Of a stretch of DNA of 64,000 bases, positions 23,824 through 33,828 are shown piece by piece. The DNA comes from Anaerosporobacter mobilis DSM 15930 (GTDB lineage Bacteria > Bacillota > Clostridia > Lachnospirales > Lachnospiraceae). The stretch spans positions 62,001 through 126,000 of the forward strand of contig NZ_FRCP01000012.1 in assembly GCF_900142955.1 (NCBI RefSeq), read 5' to 3'. Every line of letters begins with the position of its first letter. The stretch's first letter is position 1. The notes under the pieces are model-generated. The model was not told where the DNA came from, did no database searches, and saw nothing but the letters and a program-made list of their open reading frames with translations. Made by a program: the position numbers and the translations under genes.

Positions 23824-26448
23824 ATGGCAAAATGGGTATATTTATTCACAGAAGGAAATGCTGGAATGAAAAATCTGCTTGGTGGTAAAGGAGCAAACTT
23901 AGCAGAAATGACTAATTTGGGACTTCCAGTACCACAAGGCTTCACAATTACAACTGAAGCATGTACACAATACTACGAAGATGGAAAAAAAATCAATGAT
24001 GAAGTCATGAGTCAAATCATGGAGCACATCACAAAGATGGAAGAAATTACTGGAAAGAAATTCGGTGACAAAGAAAATCCATTACTAGTATCTGTTCGTT
24101 CAGGCTCAAGAGCTTCTATGCCAGGAATGATGGATACAATCTTAAATCTTGGTTTAAATGAAGAAGTTGTTAATGTATTAGCAAGTAAATCGGGTAATCC
24201 AAGGTGGGCTTGGGATTGTTACAGAAGATTTATCCAAATGTATTCAGATGTAGTTATGGAAGTTGGTAAAAAATACTTCGAAGAACTTATCGATAAAATG
24301 AAAAAAGAAAAAAACATCATTCAAGATGTTGATTTAACAGCTGAAGATTTAAAAGAATTAGCAGATCAATTTAAAGCTGAATATAAAACAAAAATCGGTT
24401 CTGATTTCCCAGCTGATCCAAAAGAACAGTTAATGGGAGCTATCAAAGCTGTATTCCGCTCATGGGATAACCCTCGTGCAAACATCTATCGTCGTGATAA
24501 TGATATTCCTTATTCATGGGGTACTGCAGTTAACGTACAGATGATGGCATTTGGTAACATGGGAGAAACTTCTGGTACAGGTGTTGCATTTACTCGTAAC
24601 CCTGCAACTGGTGAGAAAAAACTTATGGGTGAATTCTTAATGAACGCTCAAGGTGAAGATGTTGTTGCTGGTGTTCGTACACCACAAAAAATTGCTCAAT
24701 TAAAAGAAATTATGCCAGAAGTTTATGATGAGTTCATGGGAATCTGTAATAAACTTGAAGATCATTATAGAGATATGCAGGATATGGAATTCACAATCGA
24801 AGATAAAAAACTTTACATGTTACAAACTCGTAACGGTAAGAGAACTGCTAAAGCGGCTCTTAAAATCGCTTGTGATTTAGTAGATGAAGGAATGATCTCA
24901 GAAGAAAAAGCTATTAAGATGATTGACCCTAGAAATCTTGATACTTTACTTCACCCACAATTTGATACAGAAGCAGTGAAGAAAGCAACTCCAATTGCGA
25001 AAGCTCTTGCAGCAGCTCCAGGTGCAGCTTGTGGTAAAGTTGTATTTACTGCTGATGATGCAAAAGAATGGGCAGATAGAGGAGAAAAAGTTGTTTTAGT
25101 ACGTCTTGAAACTTCTCCAGAAGATATTGAAGGTATGAAAGCAGCTCAAGGTATCTTAACAGCTCGTGGTGGTATGACATCACATGCAGCAGTTGTTGCT
25201 CGTGGTATGGGTACTTGCTGTGTATCTGGTTGTTCAGAAATCATCATGGATGAAGAGAATAAAGTATTCAAATTAGCTGGTAAAGAATATCATGAAGGAG
25301 ATATCATTTCTTTCGATGGTTCTACAGGTTATATCTATGATGGTGCTATGCCAACAGTTGATGCTACAATCGTTGGTGAATTAGAAAGAATTATGTTATG
25401 GGCAGACAAATATAGAAGATTAAAAGTTAGAACAAATGCAGATACTCCTGCAGATGCTAAGAAAGCTAGAGAACTTGGAGCAGAAGGTATCGGTCTTTGC
25501 CGTACAGAGCATATGTTCTTTGAAGGCGATAGAATTGATGCATTCCGTGAAATGATTTGTGCAGATACTGTAGAAGAAAGAGAAGCAGCACTTGCTAAGA
25601 TTCTTCCTGTACAACAAGGTGATTTTGAAGCATTATATGAAGCTCTTGAAGGTAACCCTGTTACAATTCGTTTCTTAGATCCACCACTACATGAGTTCGT
25701 TCCAACTGATGAAGAAGATATTAAGAAACTTGCTGATTCTCAAGGTAAATCTGTTGAGAAAATCAAAGCAATTATCGCTTCTTTACATGAGTTCAACCCA
25801 ATGATGGGACATAGAGGTTGTCGTCTTGCTGTTACTTATCCAGAAATCGCTAAGATGCAAACTACAGCTGTTATCCGTGCAGCAATCAATGTAAAGAAAG
25901 CTCATCCAGATTGGACAATCAAACCAGAAATTATGATTCCATTAATTGGTGATACTAAGGAATTAGTTTATGTTAAGAAGATGGTTGTTGAAGCAGCAGA
26001 TGCTGAAATCAAAGCAGCTGGTTCTGATATGACATATGAAGTTGGTACAATGATCGAAATCCCAAGAGCTGCTCTTACAGCTGATGAAATCGCTACAGAA
26101 GCTGAATTCTTCTGCTTCGGAACAAACGATTTAACTCAGATGACTTATGGCTTCTCTCGTGATGATGCTGGTAAATTCTTAGATGCTTACTATGATGCTA
26201 AGATCTTTGAAAACGATCCTTTCGTAAAACTTGACCAAATTGGTGTAGGTAAATTAATGGAAACAGCAATTAAATTAGGAAAAGCTGCTCGTCCTAACTT
26301 ACATATTGGTATCTGTGGAGAACATGGTGGAGATCCATCTTCAGTAGAATTCTGCCACAAGATTGGACTTGATTATGTATCTTGTTCACCATTCCGTGTA
26401 CCAATCGCTCGTTTGGCAGCAGCTCAAGCAGCGCTTAATCAAGAGTAA
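23824..26448 (+). CDS. ppdK: Pyruvate, phosphate dikinase
   Basis: An 874-residue enzyme with the N-terminal nucleotide-binding domain (LGGKGANLAEM), the phosphohistidine domain GGMTSHAAVVARGMG and the C-terminal PEP/pyruvate barrel with GICGEHGGDP. Length and motifs are those of bacterial PPDK, which interconverts pyruvate, ATP and Pi with PEP, AMP and PPi. In fermentative clostridia it often serves glycolysis. Codon usage is strongly biased (AAA, GAA, GGT), consistent with high expression. A long leader and strong ribosome site AGGAGGT precede it. Confidence 0.98.
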   Translation: MAKWVYLFTEGNAGMKNLLGGKGANLAEMTNLGLPVPQGFTITTEACTQYYEDGKKINDEVMSQIMEHITKMEEITGKKFGDKENPLLVSVRSGSRASMPGMMDTILNLGLNEEVVNVLASKSGNPRWAWDCYRRFIQMYSDVVMEVGKKYFEELIDKMKKEKNIIQDVDLTAEDLKELADQFKAEYKTKIGSDFPADPKEQLMGAIKAVFRSWDNPRANIYRRDNDIPYSWGTAVNVQMMAFGNMGETSGTGVAFTRNPATGEKKLMGEFLMNAQGEDVVAGVRTPQKIAQLKEIMPEVYDEFMGICNKLEDHYRDMQDMEFTIEDKKLYMLQTRNGKRTAKAALKIACDLVDEGMISEEKAIKMIDPRNLDTLLHPQFDTEAVKKATPIAKALAAAPGAACGKVVFTADDAKEWADRGEKVVLVRLETSPEDIEGMKAAQGILTARGGMTSHAAVVARGMGTCCVSGCSEIIMDEENKVFKLAGKEYHEGDIISFDGSTGYIYDGAMPTVDATIVGELERIMLWADKYRRLKVRTNADTPADAKKARELGAEGIGLCRTEHMFFEGDRIDAFREMICADTVEEREAALAKILPVQQGDFEALYEALEGNPVTIRFLDPPLHEFVPTDEEDIKKLADSQGKSVEKIKAIIASLHEFNPMMGHRGCRLAVTYPEIAKMQTTAVIRAAINVKKAHPDWTIKPEIMIPLIGDTKELVYVKKMVVEAADAEIKAAGSDMTYEVGTMIEIPRAALTADEIATEAEFFCFGTNDLTQMTYGFSRDDAGKFLDAYYDAKIFENDPFVKLDQIGVGKLMETAIKLGKAARPNLHIGICGEHGGDPSSVEFCHKIGLDYVSCSPFRVPIARLAAAQAALNQE

Positions 26449-26468
26449 GCAGGCTATATATTAAAGTA

Positions 26469-26510
26469 GAGCACTCTATCACGTCAAAAATGATAGAGTG
26501 CTTCTTTTTT
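26469..26510 (+). terminator. Terminator after ppdK
   Basis: GCACTCTATCA (26471-26481) pairs with TGATAGAGTGC (26491-26501), followed by TTCTTTTTT. Confidence 0.92.
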
Positions 26511-26668
26511 ACTCAAAAGTAATATCAAATTGAGGTTCTAGTCCGGTAGTAGTGGAGGACATAGTAGTTTAACGACGGATGAATTGGAAATCAAGGGTAG
26601 ATTTCAGGCAAATTGAAAATACACTATCTTTTAATTAAAAAAGAGGGGGAAAGAGGGAGAATATAAGG

Positions 26669-28159
26669 GTGAAGATAATAAAGAGGGCAGGAACAGTAGT
26701 AAGTATTAGCTTGATTGTTGTTATTATTATCATGGTAATTTGGAGGAAAGAACTTAGTACTTTATTTTCTTCAGGTAGCTATAACGATGTGGATAGTATG
26801 GTAGAAACCATGATGAATAAATCTTCGACTCCGGGAGTGGCTATAGTACTATCAAAGCAAGGAGAGATAGAATATAAGTGTTACGGATACGCAGATGAAA
26901 AAAATCATAAGAATATTAATGCTGAATCATTGTTTGAGCTAGCTTCAACGACAAAGGCATTTACAGCTTTGGCTATAATTTTATTAGAGGAAGAGGGATA
27001 TTTGGCTAGCTCAGATGCTATAACGGATTACCTTTCTTGGTTTACACCCAATTATAACGGGGAACAAGTGAACATAACCATTGACCAGCTGTTAGCTCAT
27101 ACCAGTGGTATTCCATCTTGGAGTATTCGGCTAATTCCAGAAGGAACCTCAGATGATATGCTTGAAAAAACCATACGTAATTTATCCACTATTACATTAG
27201 ATTCCTATCCTGGAACAAAACATAACTATGCTACCATAAACTATGATGTACTAGCACTTATTATTGAAAAGGTTACAGGGCGGAGGTATCAAGATTTCGT
27301 AACAGATAATATACTACTTCATTTAGGAATGACAGAAAGTTATTTTTCAACTGGGCAGGAAAATGTGTCGGACAAACTCACCAAAGGGTATAAGGTTTTC
27401 TTTGGGAAAAGCATAGAGTATAGTGCGCCCAGATATTATGGAAATATTGCAGCTGGATATTTGGTGACGAATGTCAAGGATTTGGGGTTTTGGGTTAATG
27501 CTCAATTGGGTATTGGCGATATACCGGATAAGCTTAAGAGTGCCATAAGTAAATCCCATGAAGTGAATAAAGAGACTGCAGGACATGAAGATACGAATAA
27601 CTATTATTCGTATGGGTGGAGTATTGATATAGAAGCTAGAGTTATTAATCATAGCGCAAGTAATCCCAATTATTCTGCACAAGTAATTATAGATTTAGAA
27701 AAACAGGAGGCTATATTTGTACTGGCAAATTTGAATTCAAGTGTACCTACACAAATAGCTTATAATATATATGATCATATGAATGGAAGGCAGATGAACA
27801 GATTTAGTTATGATGATTTTACCATATTACTGAATTTGGTATTTTCAATTTTAACCATAATCGCACTGGTGAGTTTATGTATAAAGATTATATATTTAGT
27901 TAAACAGAAAAAGCAAACGATTAAAAATGAAAATACGACATCTTATAAAATGGGAAGACTTATAATAGGATTAGTATTAAGAATAATTTTATTGGTATTT
28001 ATCATTATCTGGCCATACTTATTGAACTATAATTATCATTTTATTAGGGTATGGATGCCAAACGCAATATTAGCATGGGAGTTTCTCGCTGTCATTAACT
28101 GCGTTTTATCAATAATAACTAAGCTTAGAAGAATAGCAATGATAAGCAAGAAGGTATAA
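26669..28159 (+). CDS. Beta-lactamase-fold serine hydrolase with membrane tail
   Basis: A 496-residue protein. A membrane anchor (about 8-25) is followed by a class C/PBP4*-like domain with STTK (catalytic Ser and Lys) and YATINYD as the Tyr motif. Three or four C-terminal membrane segments (about 385-490) follow. The third motif is not a clear KTG, with HSASNPNYS at that place. Such proteins are usually D,D-peptidases or esterases and not true beta-lactamases. GTG start behind AGAGGGAGA. It is a single gene between ppdK and a GNAT gene. Substrate unknown. Confidence 0.8.
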   Translation: MKIIKRAGTVVSISLIVVIIIMVIWRKELSTLFSSGSYNDVDSMVETMMNKSSTPGVAIVLSKQGEIEYKCYGYADEKNHKNINAESLFELASTTKAFTALAIILLEEEGYLASSDAITDYLSWFTPNYNGEQVNITIDQLLAHTSGIPSWSIRLIPEGTSDDMLEKTIRNLSTITLDSYPGTKHNYATINYDVLALIIEKVTGRRYQDFVTDNILLHLGMTESYFSTGQENVSDKLTKGYKVFFGKSIEYSAPRYYGNIAAGYLVTNVKDLGFWVNAQLGIGDIPDKLKSAISKSHEVNKETAGHEDTNNYYSYGWSIDIEARVINHSASNPNYSAQVIIDLEKQEAIFVLANLNSSVPTQIAYNIYDHMNGRQMNRFSYDDFTILLNLVFSILTIIALVSLCIKIIYLVKQKKQTIKNENTTSYKMGRLIIGLVLRIILLVFIIIWPYLLNYNYHFIRVWMPNAILAWEFLAVINCVLSIITKLRRIAMISKKV

Positions 28160-28390
28160 ATTGACATAAGAGAAATTCCATGATATGGTGATAAAAGGGA
28201 AAGGGGTATTTTAATGTATATGAGAATATTTCGAGTGAAAAGTTTCAGTAGTAAGCTCCATGCAATTCTTTGATATGATTATTGAGATGTATGGAGCGTC
28301 ATATTGATACAAGTAAAATAATTCAATAGAAAAGAATTGCATTTGATATATAAGTACTTACTAATCTTATAGTTAAAGGAGCAATTCAAA

Positions 28391-28918
28391 ATGAAAATTG
28401 AGATAAAATTAACAGATAATACGAATTGTTTTATAATTAAAAATATGTATCCATTGTATTTACATGATATTTCTGGAATCCACGGCATTCTACCCAATGA
28501 GTATGGAATCTTTGAGGAAGAACCAATAAGAACGCTTGCGGAGCAATATGATATTCAGCAAGTATGGTTTGAAAATCCCAATGTATTATATCCATATCTG
28601 ATAGTGGTTGATAATATACCAGCAGGATTTTGCCTTGTAGGAAGTGGTAAATATGTTGCAAAAGGAGTAGATTATTTTGTATATGAGACATTTCTCTTAA
28701 GTCCATTTAGAGGAAAATCTATCGCATATCAAGCTATGATTGAAATCTTTGAAAAACATCATGGTAAATGGAGTCTTTTTACACATCTGGCTGAGAATAA
28801 TATTCGTGCAAAAACTTTTTGGTATAAGACAATTGGAGGTTATACAGAGAATCAATATACAACCGAAGAAAAGATAATAGATGAAATGTTTAAATTAGTG
28901 TTCCGATTTGATAATTAG
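28391..28918 (+). CDS. GNAT-family N-acetyltransferase
   Basis: A 175-residue protein with the GNAT fold: the acetyl-CoA loop reads SPFRGKSIAYQAM (R-G-K-S in place of Q/RxxGxG/A), followed by FTHLAENNIRAKTFWYKTIGG, the usual C-terminal strand region. AAAGGAG precedes the ATG. Acceptor substrate cannot be predicted. Confidence 0.75.
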   Translation: MKIEIKLTDNTNCFIIKNMYPLYLHDISGIHGILPNEYGIFEEEPIRTLAEQYDIQQVWFENPNVLYPYLIVVDNIPAGFCLVGSGKYVAKGVDYFVYETFLLSPFRGKSIAYQAMIEIFEKHHGKWSLFTHLAENNIRAKTFWYKTIGGYTENQYTTEEKIIDEMFKLVFRFDN

Positions 28919-28947
28919 TTTGCATAAGAATACATAGGTATTAATAC

Positions 28948-28998
28948 AAAGAGTCGACCATTCGCAAGTAGTTACCGAGTGTCGACTCTTTACTTTTG
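28948..28998 (+). terminator. Terminator before araA
   Basis: AAAGAGTCGAC (28948-28958) pairs with GTCGACTCTTT (28981-28991), followed by ACTTTTGTTTT. Confidence 0.75.
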
Positions 28999-29074
28999 TT
29001 TTACGACAACTTTACAGGATGACCGTACAAGTTTTAGAATAATAGTATAAATATTATTTTATGGAGGTATGGTT

Positions 29075-30571
29075 ATGACAGGAAGTAAGAATTATAAGTT
29101 TTGGTTTACAACTGGTTCACAAGATTTGTATGGTGATACATGCTTAGAAAATGTTGCAAAACACTCTAAAATTATAGTTGAGCACTTAAATAAATCAGGA
29201 ATTTTGCCTTTTGAAGTTATTTGGAAACCTACGTTAATTACCAATGAATTAATTAGAAAGACATTTAACGAAGCAAATGCAGACGAAGAGTGCGCCGGTG
29301 TTATTACATGGATGCATACATTTTCACCAGCAAAATCGTGGATTTTAGGTTTACAGGAATATAGAAAGCCATTGATGCATCTACATACACAATTTAATGA
29401 AGAGATTCCTTATGATTCAATTGATATGGATTTCATGAATGAAAATCAATCTGCACATGGCGACCGTGAGTACGGTCATATTGTAACTCGTATGGGAATC
29501 GAACGTAAAGTAATTGTTGGACATTGGAACAATAAGAACGTTCAAGAAAGAATTGCAAGCTGGATGAGAACTGCAATCGGATTAATGGAGTCTTCTCATA
29601 TACGTGTTTGCCGTGTTGCGGATAATATGAGAAATGTTGCAGTTACAGAAGGGGATAAGGTTGAAGCACAAATCAAATTTGGCTGGGAAGTTGATGCATA
29701 CCCAGTGAATGAAATCGTTGATTATGTGAAAGACGTATCCACTGCTGATATTAATACATTGGTAGAAGAATACTATTCAAAATATGATATTCTACTAGAG
29801 GGCCGTAACCCAGAAGAATTCAAGAAACACGTAGCAGCACAAGCAGGAATTGAAATAGGTTTTGAAAGATTTTTAAGGGAAAAGAATTACCAAGCAATTG
29901 TTACACATTTTGGTGATCTTGGCGGTCTACAACAACTCCCCGGGTTAGCGATTCAAAGATTAATGGAAAAAGGCTATGGATTTGGTGGAGAAGGTGACTG
30001 GAAAACAGCCGCTATGGTACGTTTAATGAAGATCATGACTGCTGATATGAAAGATAAGAAAGGTACTTCATTCATGGAAGATTATACATATAATCTTGTG
30101 CCAGGAAAAGAAGGTATTTTACAAGCTCATATGCTTGAGGTTTGTCCTTCTATAACAGATAGTAAGATTGGAATCAAAGTGGTTGGGCTAACAATGGGGG
30201 ATAGAGAAGATCCTGCACGTTTAGTGTTTACTTCTAAATCAGGTTCAGGTATTGCCACTTCATTAATAGATATGGGAAATCGTTTCCGTTTAATCGTAAA
30301 TGAAGTAGAGTGTAAGCAAGTGGAAAAACCAATGCCAAAATTACCAGTAGCAACTGCATTCTGGACACCACAACCTAATTTGAATACAGGAGCAGAAGCT
30401 TGGATATTAGCTGGTGGAGCACATCATACAGCCTTCTCATATGACTTAACAACGGAACAGATGGAAGACTGGGCAGCAGCTATGGGAATCGAATGTGTTG
30501 TTATTGACAAAGATACAACGATTCGTGGATTCAAGAACGAACTTAGATGGAATTCAATAGCATTCCGATAA
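29075..30571 (+). CDS. araA: L-arabinose isomerase
   Basis: A 498-residue enzyme beginning MTGSKNYKFWFTTGSQDLYG, the AraA signature N-terminus. Conserved metal and substrate residues appear in the FGGEGDWKTAA and LQAHMLEVCPS regions and HHTAFS. It converts L-arabinose to L-ribulose, the first step of arabinose use from plant hemicellulose. I start at ATG 29075, since TGGAGG is seven bases before it and only one base before the ATG at 29069. No araB or araD gene is beside it, so the pathway must be completed elsewhere. Terminators on both sides make it monocistronic. Confidence 0.97.
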   Translation: MTGSKNYKFWFTTGSQDLYGDTCLENVAKHSKIIVEHLNKSGILPFEVIWKPTLITNELIRKTFNEANADEECAGVITWMHTFSPAKSWILGLQEYRKPLMHLHTQFNEEIPYDSIDMDFMNENQSAHGDREYGHIVTRMGIERKVIVGHWNNKNVQERIASWMRTAIGLMESSHIRVCRVADNMRNVAVTEGDKVEAQIKFGWEVDAYPVNEIVDYVKDVSTADINTLVEEYYSKYDILLEGRNPEEFKKHVAAQAGIEIGFERFLREKNYQAIVTHFGDLGGLQQLPGLAIQRLMEKGYGFGGEGDWKTAAMVRLMKIMTADMKDKKGTSFMEDYTYNLVPGKEGILQAHMLEVCPSITDSKIGIKVVGLTMGDREDPARLVFTSKSGSGIATSLIDMGNRFRLIVNEVECKQVEKPMPKLPVATAFWTPQPNLNTGAEAWILAGGAHHTAFSYDLTTEQMEDWAAAMGIECVVIDKDTTIRGFKNELRWNSIAFR

Positions 30572-30601
30572 TATTACGTAAATAATATAAAGAACTAAGG
30601 C

Positions 30602-30640
30602 ACAGCGAAATATTCGTAATGAGTATTTCGCTGTTTTTTG
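30602..30640 (+). terminator. Terminator after araA
   Basis: ACAGCGAAATA (30602-30612) pairs with TATTTCGCTGT (30624-30634), followed by TTTTTG. The rest of the gap up to 30883 is AT-rich with no gene seen. Confidence 0.9.
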
Positions 30641-30883
30641 TATCGATGTAATCATATGAAACAAAATGATTAAGGGCATTGCAACAGTAATTTTTTGTAA
30701 AAATGCAGTATAAAAACGTAATTGAGAAAAATTTAAGATTTTTTAATTGCTTGCCCCATTGAATAATGATATCATGATATAAATACGGTATTTGTTCTAT
30801 AATCGAAATTAGACAGTGCTTATTCTATAAGATTTTGGATCATATTTAATTGGATAAATAAATATAAGATGGAGGAAATTATA

Positions 30884-32098
30884 GTGGGTTTTGACAAAAC
30901 AAAACTGAAGCAAATTCGTTGGTTGATTGTATTTACTGCAGTTATGATATTAGCACTTATGAATAGTTCTGCGGTTTTAGCAGGTGTGGCTATTGGAATT
31001 CGAATATTGAAACCATTTATCTATGGTGGGGGTATTGCATTTGTTTTAAACATACTATTGAAAGCGTATGAGACTAAAGTATTCAAAAAGTGGAAAGGGA
31101 AATCAGCAAGAAAGCTAAAACGATCAGTTGGCATACTCTTATCAGTCATAACGGTATTGTTAATTATTACACTCGTAATCATAGCGGTGATACCACAATT
31201 AGCGAAGACAGCTACGGAACTCGGCAATAAAATCCCATTGTTTGTAGAGGGAATTATACTAAAGTTAGAGCAATGGAGTGTTGAGTACCCGGGTTTAAAA
31301 CAACAAATTATGCAATTAGAAAACATAGAAGTTAATTGGGAAACGATAATTCCTAACTTTGTTGAGTTTATGAAGAATGGTGTAGGCAATATGTTATATT
31401 CTACGTTATCTTCAACAGTATCAGTGGCTGGAAGTATTATAAGCGAAGTGATTAATTTTACGATTGGTATAATCTTCGCACTTTATATATTAATTCAAAA
31501 AGAGAAGCTATCTGATCAAGGAAAGCGAATTCTAACAGCATATCTACCTGAAAAAGTAAGTTCTGCAATTAGAGATGTGATGTCCCGACTGTATAGTAAT
31601 TTCACCAATTTCATATGTGGACAGTGTCTAGAGGCAGTAATTCTTGGCACACTGTTTATAATAACTATGTCTATATTTAAGATGCCATATGCGACAACAA
31701 TAGGAACATTGATTGCATTTACAGCATTAATCCCTATTGTGGGTGCTTTTATCGGATGTTTTGTCGGGGCATTTATGATATTAATTAACAATCCGACACA
31801 AGCGCTTTTATTTATCATTCTATTTCTGATATTACAACAAATTGAAGGTAATTTGATTTATCCAAAAGTAGTTGGTAATTCAGTTGGGTTACCTTCTATA
31901 TGGGTACTGGTAGCAGTAAGTTTGGGTGGTAGTTTGTTTGGAATTCCAGGTATGCTATTCTTCATACCTGTTGTATCTACGGTATATTCCTTATTGCGAG
32001 ACGATGTTAATTTACGAAACAGCAAGAAGCTGCAAGTTGTTATGGAAGATTCACCAGGTGAGGAACAAGAAGCAGCGTGTGAAGAACAAGAAGAATAA
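30884..32098 (+). CDS. AI-2E family transporter (membrane permease)
   Basis: A 404-residue protein with about eight membrane segments and the family's central hallmark region (CGQCLEAVILGTLF, ALIPIVGAFIGCFVG, NLIYPKVVGNSVGLPSIWVL). Members range from sodium/proton antiporters to suggested autoinducer exporters. The name AI-2E does not prove AI-2 transport. GTG start at 30884, eight bases after GGAGG. The highly acidic C-terminus (EEQEAACEEQEE) is probably cytosolic. Confidence 0.88.
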   Translation: MGFDKTKLKQIRWLIVFTAVMILALMNSSAVLAGVAIGIRILKPFIYGGGIAFVLNILLKAYETKVFKKWKGKSARKLKRSVGILLSVITVLLIITLVIIAVIPQLAKTATELGNKIPLFVEGIILKLEQWSVEYPGLKQQIMQLENIEVNWETIIPNFVEFMKNGVGNMLYSTLSSTVSVAGSIISEVINFTIGIIFALYILIQKEKLSDQGKRILTAYLPEKVSSAIRDVMSRLYSNFTNFICGQCLEAVILGTLFIITMSIFKMPYATTIGTLIAFTALIPIVGAFIGCFVGAFMILINNPTQALLFIILFLILQQIEGNLIYPKVVGNSVGLPSIWVLVAVSLGGSLFGIPGMLFFIPVVSTVYSLLRDDVNLRNSKKLQVVMEDSPGEEQEAACEEQEE

Positions 32099-32135
32099 TG
32101 GAATACAATGATTATGGGTGCTACGGGGGAATAAT

Positions 32136-33107
32136 ATGAATGTAAGAAAACAGTTTATTAAAAGTATGTGGAGTATCGTACTTTGTATCGTTTTACTTGG
32201 AAATGTAGGAAACTATACGAGTATAGCAAGTGCTTCAACTGCAAAGGGACAAGAAAGAGTTAGTATAACGAAGAAGAAAACTACAATTACCGCAGGAAAG
32301 AGTTATACCTTTGTCGCGAAAGTAGAAGGTACCTCGTCAAAGATTACTTGGTCGGTATCCAATAAGAAGATTGGTACTATCACACAAACGGGTAAGTTCA
32401 CGGCTAAGAGAGCGGGGAAAGTTACAATAACTGCTAAAGCAGGTTCTGCATCTACGAAAGTAAAAGTAACTGTTAATGGTAAGAAGATTATTGCGATTGA
32501 TCCAGGGCACCAGAGCAAAGGAAATAGTGAGACAGAGGCAACTGGTCCAGGCTCAACTAACAAAAAAGCAAAAGTAGCATCAGGAACATCAGGCGTGAGT
32601 ACGAAAGTTCCTGAATACAAATTAACACTAGAAGTATCACTTAAACTAAAAGCAGCCTTATTAGACAGGGGTTATGAAGTTGTTATGACTCGTGATAAGA
32701 ATGATGTGAACATAAGTAATAAAGAAAGAGCTATATTGGCTAATGAAAGCGGTGCAGATATCTGTATTCGTATTCATGCAGATGGATCAACAAGTCAAAG
32801 TGCAAGTGGTGCGAGTGCCTTATATCCATCTACAAAGAATCCATATGTATCAGGTCTTAGTAAATCGAGTAAGAAGCTAGCTTCTTCGGTTATAACGAAA
32901 TTCTGTGATAAGACTGGAGCTAAGAATAGAGGTACAGTAGCAAGGGATGACTTAACGGGAACAAACTGGAGTACAATACCTGTTATTGTACTAGAGATGG
33001 GATTTATGAGTAATCCATCGGAAGATAAGAAGATGCAGCAAGATAGTTACCAAGCCAAGATGGTGGAAGGTATCTGTAATGGAATCGATGATTACTATGC
33101 GAAATAA
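32136..33107 (+). CDS. N-acetylmuramoyl-L-alanine amidase with Big_2 domain
   Basis: A 323-residue secreted protein: a signal peptide (about 1-32), one bacterial Ig-like Big_2 domain (about 40-115, with ITWSVSNKKIGTITQTGKFT), then an Amidase_3 catalytic domain. Zinc ligands are seen as His in IDPGH, Glu in PEYKL and His in RIHAD, and the catalytic Glu in VLEMGF. It cleaves the amide between muramic acid and the stem peptide. Start at 32136 behind CGGGGGA. It follows the transporter by 37 bases, so the two may be co-transcribed. Confidence 0.9.
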   Translation: MNVRKQFIKSMWSIVLCIVLLGNVGNYTSIASASTAKGQERVSITKKKTTITAGKSYTFVAKVEGTSSKITWSVSNKKIGTITQTGKFTAKRAGKVTITAKAGSASTKVKVTVNGKKIIAIDPGHQSKGNSETEATGPGSTNKKAKVASGTSGVSTKVPEYKLTLEVSLKLKAALLDRGYEVVMTRDKNDVNISNKERAILANESGADICIRIHADGSTSQSASGASALYPSTKNPYVSGLSKSSKKLASSVITKFCDKTGAKNRGTVARDDLTGTNWSTIPVIVLEMGFMSNPSEDKKMQQDSYQAKMVEGICNGIDDYYAK

Positions 33108-33120
33108 GTTGATTTTAGAG

Positions 33121-33167
33121 AAAACCATGATGAAGTGTCAAGAACAGACGCTTCATCATGGTTTTTA
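33121..33167. terminator. Terminator between convergent amidase and ABC genes
   Basis: An 18-pair stem (33121-33138 with 33148-33165, one G-T pair) begins with AAAA and ends with TTTTT, so it can work in both directions. Confidence 0.88.
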
Positions 33168-33186
33168 TTGATTCCTTTGGTTTAAT

Positions 33187-33828
33187 TTAGAAATCTTTCT
33201 TTTTTACAATTTTCAAACTTATGGAATAAGAAAGTAACCCAAGGATAAGGATTGTAATTACTCCAATATAAGGTAGATATTTTATTATACTCTCTATAGT
33301 TGCCTGATTCATATCGGGTAGAAAGTTATACTTATCTAGAATAACAAGAAGAATTGTAGGTAAAGCACATAATGCAAAAATTATTATACGGCTGTTCTCA
33401 CTTCCCAGTTTAAATAGTATTGGAAGTAGTATTAAGTTAAAAAGTATGCTCACATAGAGAAAACCCCATGTGATAGGTGATATGGTTAAAACAAACGTAT
33501 TTGACTGCACAATCTGATATGGTAAGGATAAGAGGAAGGAGCATAAAAACCCTAAACCAATCATGAAAAAGGCAAGAAGATATTTGGATTGTACTAATTT
33601 GGTACGATTAATTGTAGTAGTAAGAGCATAAGGAACCCATCTTGCTTGTTCATCATAAGCATAGGAAGAGATACTTATTAAACTAAAGAATAATAAAAAA
33701 TAAGCGCTAAAGGAGGAAGCTTCTTCACCATATATACCCAATATGCTATAAAATACGAGAATTGTGCCTCCCATTAATAATCCTTTCTTAAGAATTAATA
33801 GATCCTTGAGCAATAATCCTCTTAACAT
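33187..33828 (-). CDS. ABC-2 type permease of a GntR-controlled transporter
   Basis: A 213-residue protein with six hydrophobic segments and the YtrC/ABC2_membrane_4-like start (MLRGLLLKDLLILKKG). It overlaps the ATPase gene by 7 bases, and GAGGTGG lies before its ATG. The gntR-ATPase-permease order is that of the ytr-type operons of B. subtilis, induced by cell-wall-targeting antibiotics. Substrate is unknown. Confidence 0.8.
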   Translation of the reverse strand: MLRGLLLKDLLILKKGLLMGGTILVFYSILGIYGEEASSFSAYFLLFFSLISISSYAYDEQARWVPYALTTTINRTKLVQSKYLLAFFMIGLGFLCSFLLSLPYQIVQSNTFVLTISPITWGFLYVSILFNLILLPILFKLGSENSRIIIFALCALPTILLVILDKYNFLPDMNQATIESIIKYLPYIGVITILILGLLSYSISLKIVKKKDF